The notes beneath the pieces were generated by a model, which had not been told where the DNA came from, searched no databases, and saw only the letters and a program-made list of their open reading frames with translations. DNA of 10,438 nt. Origin: Chitinophaga pinensis. GTDB taxonomy: Bacteria; Bacteroidota; Bacteroidia; SXHM01. The position numbers were made by a program, and so were the translations under genes. Shown in pieces: positions 1-6,486 of this stretch; the first letter of the stretch is position 1, and every line of letters begins with the position of its first letter. The stretch is taken from positions 1-10,438 of the forward strand of contig CAMDBK010000077.1 of assembly GCA_945889235.1 (NCBI GenBank), written 5' to 3'.

Positions 1-692
1 ATATTCAGTACGGTGTCTTTCTTTTCACCTGTTTTCAATACTTCAGTCAAACCATTTATTTCTCTGCTCATCCAGTTATGTATTGTCCATTTATTGCCTG
101 TTGAATCCCAGTTAATATGATCGGCATTGAGTTTGTAAACCAGTTTTCCGTTTGTAAATTGTTCTAATGAAAATTTGTAACCGATATTCCGTTCGCTGTT
201 ATAACTTTCAAAGTAAACAAAATTACCCGGGTGAATTTGGCGGTGAATATTTCTTCCGCTGAACGATAATTGTCTGTAGATATATGTTTGTTCAAATTCA
301 ATACGGTGTTTGTTGGCGGGCGGCATTATAAAATTATTTACCGCCAGTGATATCACCACAAGAATAGTTGCAGCAATAAAATAAGGAACAAGAAAACGGT
401 AAAAGCTGACCCCGCTGTTGAGAATGGCAATAATCTCAGTATTGCCTGCCATTTTTGATGTAAAAAAAATTACAGCAATAAAAATAAAAAGTGGTGCAAA
501 AAGATTACCGAAATAAGGAATGAAATAAATGTAGTAATCAAAAAAAATAGTTTTAAAACTGAGTTCTTTTTCAATGAAATCATCTACCTTTTCAGACATA
601 TCAAATACTACAGCAATCACAATTATCAATGACAGCGTAAAGAAAAAAGTTCCGAGGAAATTTTTTATGATGTATCGGTCAATAATCTTCAT
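1..692 (-). CDS. LptF/LptG-family permease, 3' end missing (partial)
   Basis: About 230 codons of an open frame that starts with ATG at 692 and leaves the window at the left edge. The translation begins MKIIDRYIIKNF and has hydrophobic segments near residues 12-30, 54-78 and 98-118, followed by a polar region. That is the layout of the N-terminal half of YjgP/YjgQ (LptF/LptG) permeases, whose periplasmic beta-jellyroll follows the third helix. Family-like motifs are MAGNTEIIAILNSGVSFYR (residues 81-99), NNFIMPPANKHR (119-130) and the N-terminal KNFLGTF. In the known system, LptF and LptG form the inner-membrane part of the LptB2FG exporter that extracts lipopolysaccharide toward the outer membrane. 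The ATG overlaps the tgt stop by one base (TAATG), so the two genes are surely cotranscribed and probably translationally coupled. LptF and LptG cannot be told apart from this half, so no symbol is given. Confidence 0.88.
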   Translation of the reverse strand, partial: MKIIDRYIIKNFLGTFFFTLSLIIVIAVVFDMSEKVDDFIEKELSFKTIFFDYYIYFIPYFGNLFAPLFIFIAVIFFTSKMAGNTEIIAILNSGVSFYRFLVPYFIAATILVVISLAVNNFIMPPANKHRIEFEQTYIYRQLSFSGRNIHRQIHPGNFVYFESYNSERNIGYKFSLEQFTNGKLVYKLNADHINWDSTGNKWTIHNWMSREINGLTEVLKTGEKKDTVLN

Positions 693-1822
693 TACAATCT
701 TGTTTCCACTTGTTTCACCATTTTATTTTTCCATTCTGCAAAATCACCGGCAATAATATGTTTACGCGCTTCTTTTACCAGCCATAAGTAAAATCCAAGG
801 TTATGAATACTTGCCAATTGTAATCCCAGAATTTCCTTTGCAACAAAAAGGTGTCGCAAATATGCTTTTGAAAAATTACGGTCGGCAAAAGTAATTCCTT
901 CAGGGTCAATCGGACTAAGGTCGTTTTGCCACTTTTTATTTTTAATGTTGATAAAGCCTTGTGATGTAAATAACATTCCGTTGCGTGCATTCCTTGTTGG
1001 CATTACACAATCGAACATATCTATACCTAACGCAATACTTTCTAAAATATTTCCCGGAGTTCCAACACCCATCAGGTAACGCGGTTTTTCATGTGGAAGA
1101 ATACTGCAAACCAATTCTGTCATTGCATACATTTCCTCAGCAGGTTCACCAACTGATAAACCGCCAATGGCATTGCCTTCCAGGTTTTGTTCTGCAATAA
1201 ATTGAGCTGATTTTTCACGCAAATCTTTGTAAACACTTCCCTGAACAATTGGAAAAAGTGTTTGATCGTATCCGTATTTTCCTTCGGTTTCATTCATTCT
1301 TGTGATACACCTTTTCAGCCAGCGATGCGTCATATCCATTGACTTTTGCGCGTATTTGTATTCGCAGGGATAAGGTGTACATTCATCAAATGCCATAATA
1401 ATGTCAGCACCAATTGTGCGCTGAGTGTCCATCACGTTTTCAGGAGTAAAGAATAATTTTGAGCCATCAATGTGTGAAGAAAATTTTACGCCTTCTTCTT
1501 TTATTTTTCGGTTGCCGCTTAGTGAGTAAACCTGATATCCGCCACTGTCGGTAAGAATTGGTTTTTTCCAATTCATGAATTTATGCAAACCTCCTGCTTT
1601 CTCAATAATTTCAAGCCCGGGGCGAAGAAAAAGATGATAGGTATTGCCAAGAATTATTTGTGCGCCAATCTCATTTTCCAGTTCATGCTGATGTACTGCT
1701 TTTACGGTTCCCGCAGTTCCCACCGGCATAAAAATGGGCGTTTCTATTACACCATGTGCTGTCAATAACTCACCCGCCCTTGCCTTTGAAAGCCCGTCAA
1801 CACTACTAATTCTGAATTTCAT
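692..1822 (-). CDS. tgt: Queuine tRNA-ribosyltransferase (tRNA-guanine transglycosylase)
   Basis: 376 residues from ATG at 1822. The family enzyme exchanges guanine-34 of GUN-anticodon tRNAs for a queuosine precursor in the cytoplasm. Visible signatures: ARAGELLTAHGVIETPIFMP near the N-terminus, the DSGGYQ base-binding motif with the catalytic Asp at residue 92, MAFDEC (Asp146), GGLSVGEP (220-227), and MFDCVMPTRNARNG with the nucleophile Asp at 271. The frame stays open to an upstream ATG at 1846, but that codon lies within the likely -7 box TATCTTTG (1851-1844). The 1822 start gives MKFRISSVDG, which matches the usual N-terminus of the family. Oddity: the C-terminal zinc site normally written C-x-C-x2-C-x~26-H has Gly309, Thr311 and Asp314 in place of the three cysteines, while the later His340 is kept. 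From memory this is shared by other Bacteroidota Tgt proteins. Its stop overlaps the start of the downstream permease. Confidence 0.97.
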   Translation of the reverse strand: MKFRISSVDGLSKARAGELLTAHGVIETPIFMPVGTAGTVKAVHQHELENEIGAQIILGNTYHLFLRPGLEIIEKAGGLHKFMNWKKPILTDSGGYQVYSLSGNRKIKEEGVKFSSHIDGSKLFFTPENVMDTQRTIGADIIMAFDECTPYPCEYKYAQKSMDMTHRWLKRCITRMNETEGKYGYDQTLFPIVQGSVYKDLREKSAQFIAEQNLEGNAIGGLSVGEPAEEMYAMTELVCSILPHEKPRYLMGVGTPGNILESIALGIDMFDCVMPTRNARNGMLFTSQGFINIKNKKWQNDLSPIDPEGITFADRNFSKAYLRHLFVAKEILGLQLASIHNLGFYLWLVKEARKHIIAGDFAEWKNKMVKQVETRL

Positions 1823-1843
1823 GCACTTGTGTATAAATTCCGC

Positions 1844-1851
1844 CAAAGATA
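1844..1851 (-). promoter_or_regulatory. -7 promoter element of tgt
   Basis: On the minus strand the bases read TATCTTTG, an exact match to the Bacteroidota -7 consensus TAnnTTTG, ending 21 bases before the tgt ATG at 1822. I see no clear TTG at the -33 distance. Its upstream half would overlap the -7 box of the divergent glycosyltransferase promoter. Transcription would start near 1837. Confidence 0.6.
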
Positions 1852-1855
1852 AAGA

Positions 1856-1883
1856 TTTGCGCCACGCATGAATCTTAGTTTTG
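1856..1883 (+). promoter_or_regulatory. Promoter of the glycosyltransferase-sigma operon
   Basis: TAGTTTTG at 1876-1883 matches the Bacteroidota -7 consensus TAnnTTTG exactly. A TTTG at 1856-1859 could serve as the -33 element, although the 16-base gap is slightly short. The -7 box ends 21 bases before the ATG at 1905, the same distance as on the opposite strand for tgt, so the two promoters are interleaved mirror images. Confidence 0.55.
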
Positions 1884-1904
1884 TTTTGTTATAAATGTCC
1901 GATA

Positions 1905-3041
1905 ATGAACGTTACTGATTTCACCGCTGATAGCAAGGGATTAATTATATTTTCTGTTTTTGCAGGAGTGTTATTGGTGCAACTTTTTTATTACCTCTTT
2001 TTTTATTCCCGCCTAGCTTTTTATAAAGCTAAACCAAAAAGTACAACAAAAGAGCCTGTTTCAGTAATTATCTGTGCACGAAACGAAGAAGACAATCTGC
2101 GTGAAAATCTTCCGTTGATTCTTGCACAGGACTTTCATGATTTTGAAGTTATTGTAGTAAACGACCGCTCTTACGATGGTTCTTATGATTTGCTGAAAGA
2201 GATGGCAGAACTAAATCCAAGGCTTAAATTTATTGACATTAACGAAGATGTAATAGTTTCAGGCAGTAAAAAATTTGCACTTACACTGGGAATAAAAAAA
2301 GCTGCAAATGATATTTTGTTGCTTACCGATGCCGACTGTAAACCCGCATCATCCCAATGGATTTCGCAAATGCAAAGTCACTTTTCAGAAAAAACTGATA
2401 TAGTGTTAGGCGTTGGTGTTTACCAGAAAAAAAACTACAGTCTGCTAAATCAACTAATTCGTTTTGATACATTTCTCACAGCTTTGCAATACCTCAGTTA
2501 TTCACTTTCAGGTCAAACCTACATGGGCGTTGGCAGAAATCTGGCATATCGCAAACATTTATTTTTTGACAATAAAGGCTTTGGTTCGCACAATCACATT
2601 CGTTCTGGAGATGATGACCTTTTTATTAATCAGGTTGCCGGCAAAGCAAAAGTGAATATTTCACCTGCTGCAGATAGTCATACCATTTCAATTCCAAAAA
2701 CCAGTTGGAATGAATGGTTTCTACAGAAGAGAAGACACCTTACAACCGGACCATTGTATAAACCGAAGCACAAATTTCTGCTCGGAATATTTATGATGAG
2801 TCAACTATTATTTTTTCCGTTGATTATTATTCTGTTCGTGATTCAATACAATCTTCCGGTAATTATTTCATTATTTGTTTTGCGCTTAATTATTCAATTA
2901 GTAGTATTCGGTAAAGTAATGAAAACACTTAATCAACGGGATTTATTACTAATTTCGCCCGTAATAGATTTGGTGCTACCGTTCATTACATTAACATTAT
3001 CAGTTTCAAATTTGCTCGTTAAACCCCAAACATGGAAGTAA
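1905..3041 (+). CDS. Membrane-anchored family 2 glycosyltransferase
   Basis: 378 residues from ATG at 1905. A transmembrane helix near residues 13-33 is followed by a cytoplasmic GT-A catalytic domain and two or three C-terminal membrane segments (roughly 300-318, 320-337 and 350-375). Catalytic-domain signs are SVIICARNEE (53-62, nucleotide-sugar binding), NDRSYDGS (86-93), the metal-binding DAD at 142-144 inside LLLTDADCKP, GDDDLF at 235-240 (acceptor or catalytic acid region) and QKRRHLTTG starting near 274, which resembles the QxxRW motif of processive family 2 enzymes. The donor and acceptor cannot be told; assembly of an envelope polysaccharide or glycolipid is a reasonable inference. 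The frame can be extended to a TTG at 1881, but that codon lies on the -7 promoter box, so ATG 1905 is preferred. The 3' end overlaps the sigma-factor gene by 10 bases if that gene starts at 3032. Confidence 0.9.
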   Translation: MNVTDFTADSKGLIIFSVFAGVLLVQLFYYLFFYSRLAFYKAKPKSTTKEPVSVIICARNEEDNLRENLPLILAQDFHDFEVIVVNDRSYDGSYDLLKEMAELNPRLKFIDINEDVIVSGSKKFALTLGIKKAANDILLLTDADCKPASSQWISQMQSHFSEKTDIVLGVGVYQKKNYSLLNQLIRFDTFLTALQYLSYSLSGQTYMGVGRNLAYRKHLFFDNKGFGSHNHIRSGDDDLFINQVAGKAKVNISPAADSHTISIPKTSWNEWFLQKRRHLTTGPLYKPKHKFLLGIFMMSQLLFFPLIIILFVIQYNLPVIISLFVLRLIIQLVVFGKVMKTLNQRDLLLISPVIDLVLPFITLTLSVSNLLVKPQTWK

Positions 3042-3706
3042 AAATGGCAGAAAGTCAAGAACCAAAAGCAGAAAACAAAGCCCCCGAAACAGCAAATGCT
3101 GAAGCGGGTACAAACCTTTCGGAAAAGGCCGTTCATGACTACAAACTTGTTTTGCAGGCACGCGACCACGGCAACCAAAATGCCTATGCCGAACTGATGG
3201 AACGCTACCGCGATTCTATTTATTTCATGCTGCTGAAAATGGTAAATAACAAGGATGATGCAGATGATTTAACCATTGAAGCATTCGGAAAAGCGTTTAA
3301 TAAATTGCATCAATACACGCCAAATTATGCATTCAGCACCTGGCTGTTTAAAATTGCATCTAATAATTGCATCGACTTTATCCGCAAAAAGAAAAAGCAA
3401 ACTTACTCTCTTGACAAAGGCTTTGAAGGCAGTGATGGCAGTGAAATGATGATTGAGGTAAAAGCAAATGTTCTTGACCCTGAAGAAACCTATATCAAGA
3501 AACAGAAAACCCGTCTGATGCGTGAAGTGGTAGAAAAACTGAAACCACGTTACCGCACATTGGTTGAGTTGCGTTATTTTAAAGAATACTCTTACGAAGA
3601 AATTTCTGTTGAGCTTGAACTTCCGCTTGGAACAGTGAAAGCACAGCTTTTCCGGGCGCGTGAGTTCCTTTACAATATCATGAAAAATTCAGAAGGGAAG
3701 ATTTAA
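3032..3706 (+). CDS. RNA polymerase sigma-70 family (ECF-like) factor
   Basis: 224 residues. It has the two-domain layout of extracytoplasmic-function sigma factors: region 2 at about residues 50-119 (AYAELMERYRDSIYFMLLKM, then DDADDLTIEAFGKAFNKL and FSTWLFKIASNNCIDFIRKK) and region 4 at about 165-217 with the helix-turn-helix YSYEEISVELELPLGTVKAQL. Region 2 binds core polymerase and the -10-type element; region 4 binds the -35-type element. Residues 1-35 form a polar Ala/Glu/Lys-rich extension. The start is uncertain: ATG 3032 overlaps the glycosyltransferase, while ATG 3044, two bases after that gene's stop and five after a GGAAG, would give a protein four residues shorter. No gene with an anti-sigma appearance is adjacent, so what controls it is unknown. 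Basic and acidic linker residues (120-160) separate the two regions. Confidence 0.93.
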   Translation: MEVKMAESQEPKAENKAPETANAEAGTNLSEKAVHDYKLVLQARDHGNQNAYAELMERYRDSIYFMLLKMVNNKDDADDLTIEAFGKAFNKLHQYTPNYAFSTWLFKIASNNCIDFIRKKKKQTYSLDKGFEGSDGSEMMIEVKANVLDPEETYIKKQKTRLMREVVEKLKPRYRTLVELRYFKEYSYEEISVELELPLGTVKAQLFRAREFLYNIMKNSEGKI

Positions 3707-3708
3707 TA

Positions 3709-3732
3709 CTTTGCGTTCTTTGCGCCTTTGCG
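3709..3732. repeat. Three near-tandem copies of CTTTGCG
   Basis: CTTTGCG occurs at 3709-3715, 3718-3724 and 3726-3732, spaced 9 and 8 bases apart, just after the sigma-factor stop and before rsmG. Its look recalls short interspersed CTTTGCG-rich intergenic strings that I remember from Bacteroidota and other genomes, but I cannot confirm that here. The unit also resembles the TTTG half of the -7 promoter box. No terminator hairpin is present in this gap. Confidence 0.6.
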
Positions 3733-3754
3733 AGACAACTTCTAATTCCTGACC

Positions 3755-4375
3755 ATGCAAATTATCCAGGAATATTTCCCTGATCTTTCAGAAAAACAAA
3801 ATGAGCAATTCGCTCAGTTACTTCCTCTTTACCAAGACTGGAATAGTAAAATCAATGTCATCTCGCGTAAAGACATGGAGCAGTTTTATGAGCATCATGT
3901 TTTGCATTCACTCGGAATTGCAAAAGTCATTGAGTTTAAACCCGGAACAAAAATATTGGATGTAGGCACTGGTGGCGGATTTCCAGGAATTCCATTAGCT
4001 ATATTATTTCCTGAAACAGATTTCTTTCTTGCTGATTCAATCGGCAAAAAAATAAAAGTAGTGAAAACAGTTACAGAAGCAATAGGTTTGAAAAATGTAC
4101 GTGCAGAACAAATTCGTGCCGAAGAAATAAAAGAACAATTTGATTTTGTGGTAAGTCGTGCTGTTACTGAACTTCCAGTGTTTTATAGCTGGGTAAGGAA
4201 TAAATTCCGCAAACAAAGTTTCAATGATTTACCAAACGGAATTCTTTACCTGAAAGGTGGAGATTTAACTGAAGAATTAAAACCTTTCGGTGGAAAAGTA
4301 AAAACCTTTGAACTAAAAAAATATTTCAAGGAAGAATTTTTTGAAACCAAGAAAGTGGTTTGTCTGCGTGCTTAA
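3755..4375 (+). CDS. rsmG: 16S rRNA (guanine-527-N7)-methyltransferase
   Basis: 206 residues, the usual family length. RsmG uses S-adenosylmethionine to methylate N7 of G527 in the 530 loop of 16S rRNA. Visible family features are the N-terminal WNSKINVISRKDMEQFYEHH (29-48), the SAM-binding glycine loop ILDVGTGGGFPGIP (67-80), the acidic strand-2 end LADSIGKKIKVV (92-103), the DFVVSRAV strand (130-137) and a late YLKGGDL (165-171). The gene lies 48 bases after the sigma-factor gene with no terminator between them, so it may be read from the same transcript; the CTTTGCG repeat occupies that gap. Its TAA overlaps the TAA of the convergent ABC transporter in the palindrome TTAA (4372-4375). Confidence 0.96.
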   Translation: MQIIQEYFPDLSEKQNEQFAQLLPLYQDWNSKINVISRKDMEQFYEHHVLHSLGIAKVIEFKPGTKILDVGTGGGFPGIPLAILFPETDFFLADSIGKKIKVVKTVTEAIGLKNVRAEQIRAEEIKEQFDFVVSRAVTELPVFYSWVRNKFRKQSFNDLPNGILYLKGGDLTEELKPFGGKVKTFELKKYFKEEFFETKKVVCLRA

Positions 4376-6168
4376 AGAAGGCTTGCAGATTCAAACTGCA
4401 ATTTGCTCAGGCTTCGGTAAAGCCCGTTTTCAGCCGCAATCAGTTGTTCATGCGTTCCGCTTTCAGTTACAACGCCTTTGTCAATCACCACAATTTTATC
4501 TGCTTTACGAATGGTAGCAAGGCGGTGAGCAATAACAAATGAAGTTCTGCCAACCATCAGTTTATCCAATGCTTCCTGTACCAAGCGTTCTGATTCAGAA
4601 TCAAGTGAACTGGTTGCTTCGTCCAGAATAAGAATAGCCGGATTTTTTAGAACTGCACGTGCAATAGCCACCCGCTGGCGCTGACCGCCTGAAAGCTTTA
4701 TACCACGTTCACCAACAAGTGTATCATATTTTTCAGGGAAACTGTCAATGAAGTTATGTGCATTAGCTTGTTTAGCTGCCTCAATAATTTCTTCCATTGA
4801 TGCCCCCGGTTTTCCGTAGGCAATGTTTTCTTTAATAGAACCACCAAACAGCAATACATCCTGTGGAACCATTGCCATTTGATTACGCAAATCAGTTAAA
4901 CCGTATTCTTTTGAATCTTTTTCGTCAATCAGAATTCTTCCGCTGTCGGGCTCATAAAATTTAAGCAGCAAAGAAACAATAGTTGATTTCCCTGAACCGC
5001 TTGGACCAACAATAGCAATGGTTTCGCCTCTGGCAGCTTTGAATGAAACATCTTTCAACACTTGCATCTCTTTGCGCGAAGGATAAGTAAAAGCCACATT
5101 TTCAAAACTTACTTTTCCTTCTACTTTTTTTGTGATTGCAGTTGTTCCCGACAAGTCAACCGTTTCTGTTTTTTCATCTAATATTTCCACCAGGCGTTCG
5201 GTGGCTCCAATAGCTTTCTGAATTTGTGCATAAAGCTCAGCAAACCCACCAATGGATGCACCCACAAAAATGGTATAGAAAACAAATGAAACCATTAGCC
5301 CCAAATCAAATTTCTTGTCATTTACAAGCACCATACCATACCATACCATTGCCACCAGCGAACCGAATAAGCAAAAGATAATGAACGAAGCAAAAAGTCC
5401 GCGATATAGACCTACTTTAATGGCTTTTCCGGCAATATCACGTGTGCTTTTACCATAGCGTTTAATTTCAAATAACTCGTTGGCAAACGCTTTTACATTG
5501 GTAATTCCTTGTAGGGTTTCTTCAATAATAGTGCTTGATTCAGCAACTGTGTCCTGCACTTCGCGCGAAGCCTTGCGGATAAATCTTCCAAAATAAACCA
5601 ATGCTAATGCCACAAAGGGAATAATGATTGCCATATATTTAGTAAGATCAGGAGAAATAATAATAAGGGCACAAGTGCCTCCTATTATTATTATTATTTG
5701 CCTCAGAAACTCTGCAATAGAGGTGGTAAGAGTATCTTGTATTTGGACTACATCGTTATTCAAGCGGCTGTTAAGCTCTCCTACACGCTTCTGCCCAAAA
5801 TAAGTCATTGGCATTGTGATTAGTTTAGAGTAAATAGCCTGCCGCAATCCTGCTAAGGTATTCTCGGTCACATTCACAAAAAGATATATTCTGAAGAAAG
5901 AAAAGAATGATTGAGCAATTAGTATAAGTAACAGAACAATCCCAATCTGATTAATCATAGTTAAGTCTGGAGCCTTAACTAGTCTACCCAATAACCAAGG
6001 AAATGCAAGAGCTGTAGCGCTTGTAAGGGCAAGAAAAATAAGTCCGATTGTAAATTTCCATTTATGAGGACCCATAAATGATAAAATCCGCATCCCGGTT
6101 TTCAGGGAATCCTTGTTAATCTTCGCTTTTGGAAGGTCTTCGGTCTCGTTATTAAATCCTCGTGCCAT
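4372..6168 (-). CDS. ABC exporter half-transporter (fused membrane and ATPase domains)
   Basis: 598 residues from ATG at 6168. The N-terminal part (about 35-320) is a type I exporter membrane domain of six helices, including the cytoplasmic motif MTYFGQKRVGELNSRLNNDV (121-140). The C-terminal ATPase has Walker A GPSGSGKST (388-396), a Q-loop Gln at 436 in MVPQDVLLFGG, the ABC signature LSGGQRQRVAIARA (492-505), Walker B ILILDEATSSLD (512-523) and the switch His at 548 in IAHRLATI. It should dimerise in the inner membrane and export a lipid, peptide or drug; the sequence resembles the MsbA/BmrA/MDR branch but the substrate cannot be told. The frame runs open upstream to 6495, but that stretch is antisense to rpmH and the start MARGFNNETE fits the family. 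An (ATA)5 tract encodes five isoleucines at 158-162. Confidence 0.93.
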   Translation of the reverse strand: MARGFNNETEDLPKAKINKDSLKTGMRILSFMGPHKWKFTIGLIFLALTSATALAFPWLLGRLVKAPDLTMINQIGIVLLLILIAQSFFSFFRIYLFVNVTENTLAGLRQAIYSKLITMPMTYFGQKRVGELNSRLNNDVVQIQDTLTTSIAEFLRQIIIIIGGTCALIIISPDLTKYMAIIIPFVALALVYFGRFIRKASREVQDTVAESSTIIEETLQGITNVKAFANELFEIKRYGKSTRDIAGKAIKVGLYRGLFASFIIFCLFGSLVAMVWYGMVLVNDKKFDLGLMVSFVFYTIFVGASIGGFAELYAQIQKAIGATERLVEILDEKTETVDLSGTTAITKKVEGKVSFENVAFTYPSRKEMQVLKDVSFKAARGETIAIVGPSGSGKSTIVSLLLKFYEPDSGRILIDEKDSKEYGLTDLRNQMAMVPQDVLLFGGSIKENIAYGKPGASMEEIIEAAKQANAHNFIDSFPEKYDTLVGERGIKLSGGQRQRVAIARAVLKNPAILILDEATSSLDSESERLVQEALDKLMVGRTSFVIAHRLATIRKADKIVVIDKGVVTESGTHEQLIAAENGLYRSLSKLQFESASLL

Positions 6169-6180
6169 ATTTTGAGGGTG

Positions 6181-6188
6181 CAAATTTA
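6181..6188 (-). promoter_or_regulatory. Possible -7 promoter element of the ABC exporter gene
   Basis: The minus strand reads TAAATTTG, an exact TAnnTTTG, ending 12 bases before the ATG at 6168, so the leader would be only about 5-9 bases. I see no convincing -33 TTTG, which lowers confidence. It sits next to the -33 element of the divergent rpmH promoter. Confidence 0.45.
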
Positions 6189-6196
6189 GTTTTAAA

Positions 6197-6227
6197 TTTG
6201 GATGGAATGAAAATCGGTCTATCTTTG
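6197..6227 (+). promoter_or_regulatory. rpmH promoter (TTTG-N19-TATCTTTG)
   Basis: A textbook Bacteroidota promoter: -33 TTTG at 6197-6200, a 19-base spacer, and -7 TATCTTTG at 6220-6227 followed by CAGCCC. The rpmH ATG lies 29 bases downstream. The -7 box and following bases are nearly identical to those in front of the HU gene at 10085-10098. Confidence 0.8.
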
Positions 6228-6256
6228 CAGCCCGTTTAACAAAAAAATACGCAGAA

Positions 6257-6415
6257 ATGAAACGCACATACCAACCCTCAGTTAAGAAAAGAAAGAATAA
6301 ACACGGTTTCAGAGAAAGAATGGATTCGGCCAATGGACGCAGAGTTTTAGCAGCGCGCAGAGCAAGAGGCCGTAAGAAACTAACTGTTTCTGACGAAGGC
6401 GGACATAAAGGATAA
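6257..6415 (+). CDS. rpmH: 50S ribosomal protein L34
   Basis: A 52-residue gene with ATG at 6257 and TAA at 6413-6415. It encodes a very basic protein beginning MKRTYQPSVKKRKNKHGFRE and containing the family core GFRERMDSANGRRVLAARRA (17-36) and RGRKKLTVSDE. L34 is a small protein of the large ribosomal subunit that binds 23S rRNA. Its length suits the Bacteroidota form, which has a slightly longer acidic C-terminal tail than the roughly 46-residue enterobacterial protein. It stands alone here, divergent from the ABC exporter and convergent with gldD, with its own strong promoter and a terminator 20 bases after the stop; rnpA, its neighbour in many other phyla, is absent. The opposite strand is open through it, so automatic annotation could wrongly extend the ABC gene over it. 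Confidence 0.97.
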   Translation: MKRTYQPSVKKRKNKHGFRERMDSANGRRVLAARRARGRKKLTVSDEGGHKG

Positions 6416-6432
6416 TTAATCTTTAACGTAAT

Positions 6433-6486
6433 AATAAAAAAAGGCGTCCCGCCCCGATACATCGGGGCGGGACGCCTTTTTTTATT
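6433..6486. terminator. Bidirectional rho-independent terminator (rpmH / gldD)
   Basis: A perfect inverted repeat of 26 bases per arm (6433-6458 and 6461-6486) around a two-base centre. The core GGCGTCCCGCCCCGAT pairs with ATCGGGGCGGGACGCC and is flanked by seven A (6436-6442) and seven T (6477-6483), so it works as a hairpin plus U-tract in both directions. It lies 20 bases after the rpmH stop. The gldD stop codon (6484-6482) falls inside the outer A/T arm. The core is far richer in G and C than the genes around it. Confidence 0.92.

Noticed and set aside
574..1768. Several small open frames of 60-71 codons inside or opposite the permease and tgt genes.
   Set aside because: They lie fully in other frames of well-supported genes, have no family resemblance and no start-region signals.
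1823..1846. Upstream ATG at 1846 as the tgt start.
   Set aside because: It lies on the likely -7 box of tgt and would add eight residues not seen in the family; the ATG at 1822 gives the usual MKF start.
1881..1904. TTG at 1881 as the glycosyltransferase start.
   Set aside because: It overlaps the TAGTTTTG -7 box, so it would lie outside the transcript; ATG 1905 is 21 bases beyond that box.
5683..5697. Run of ATA triplets as a functional microsatellite.
   Set aside because: It encodes five isoleucines in a membrane helix; three-base slippage would stay in frame and the tract is short.
6433..6486. The palindrome as a CRISPR repeat or a mobile-element end.
   Set aside because: There is a single copy in the window, no spacers or target duplication, and its A-tract/hairpin/T-tract form explains it fully as a terminator.
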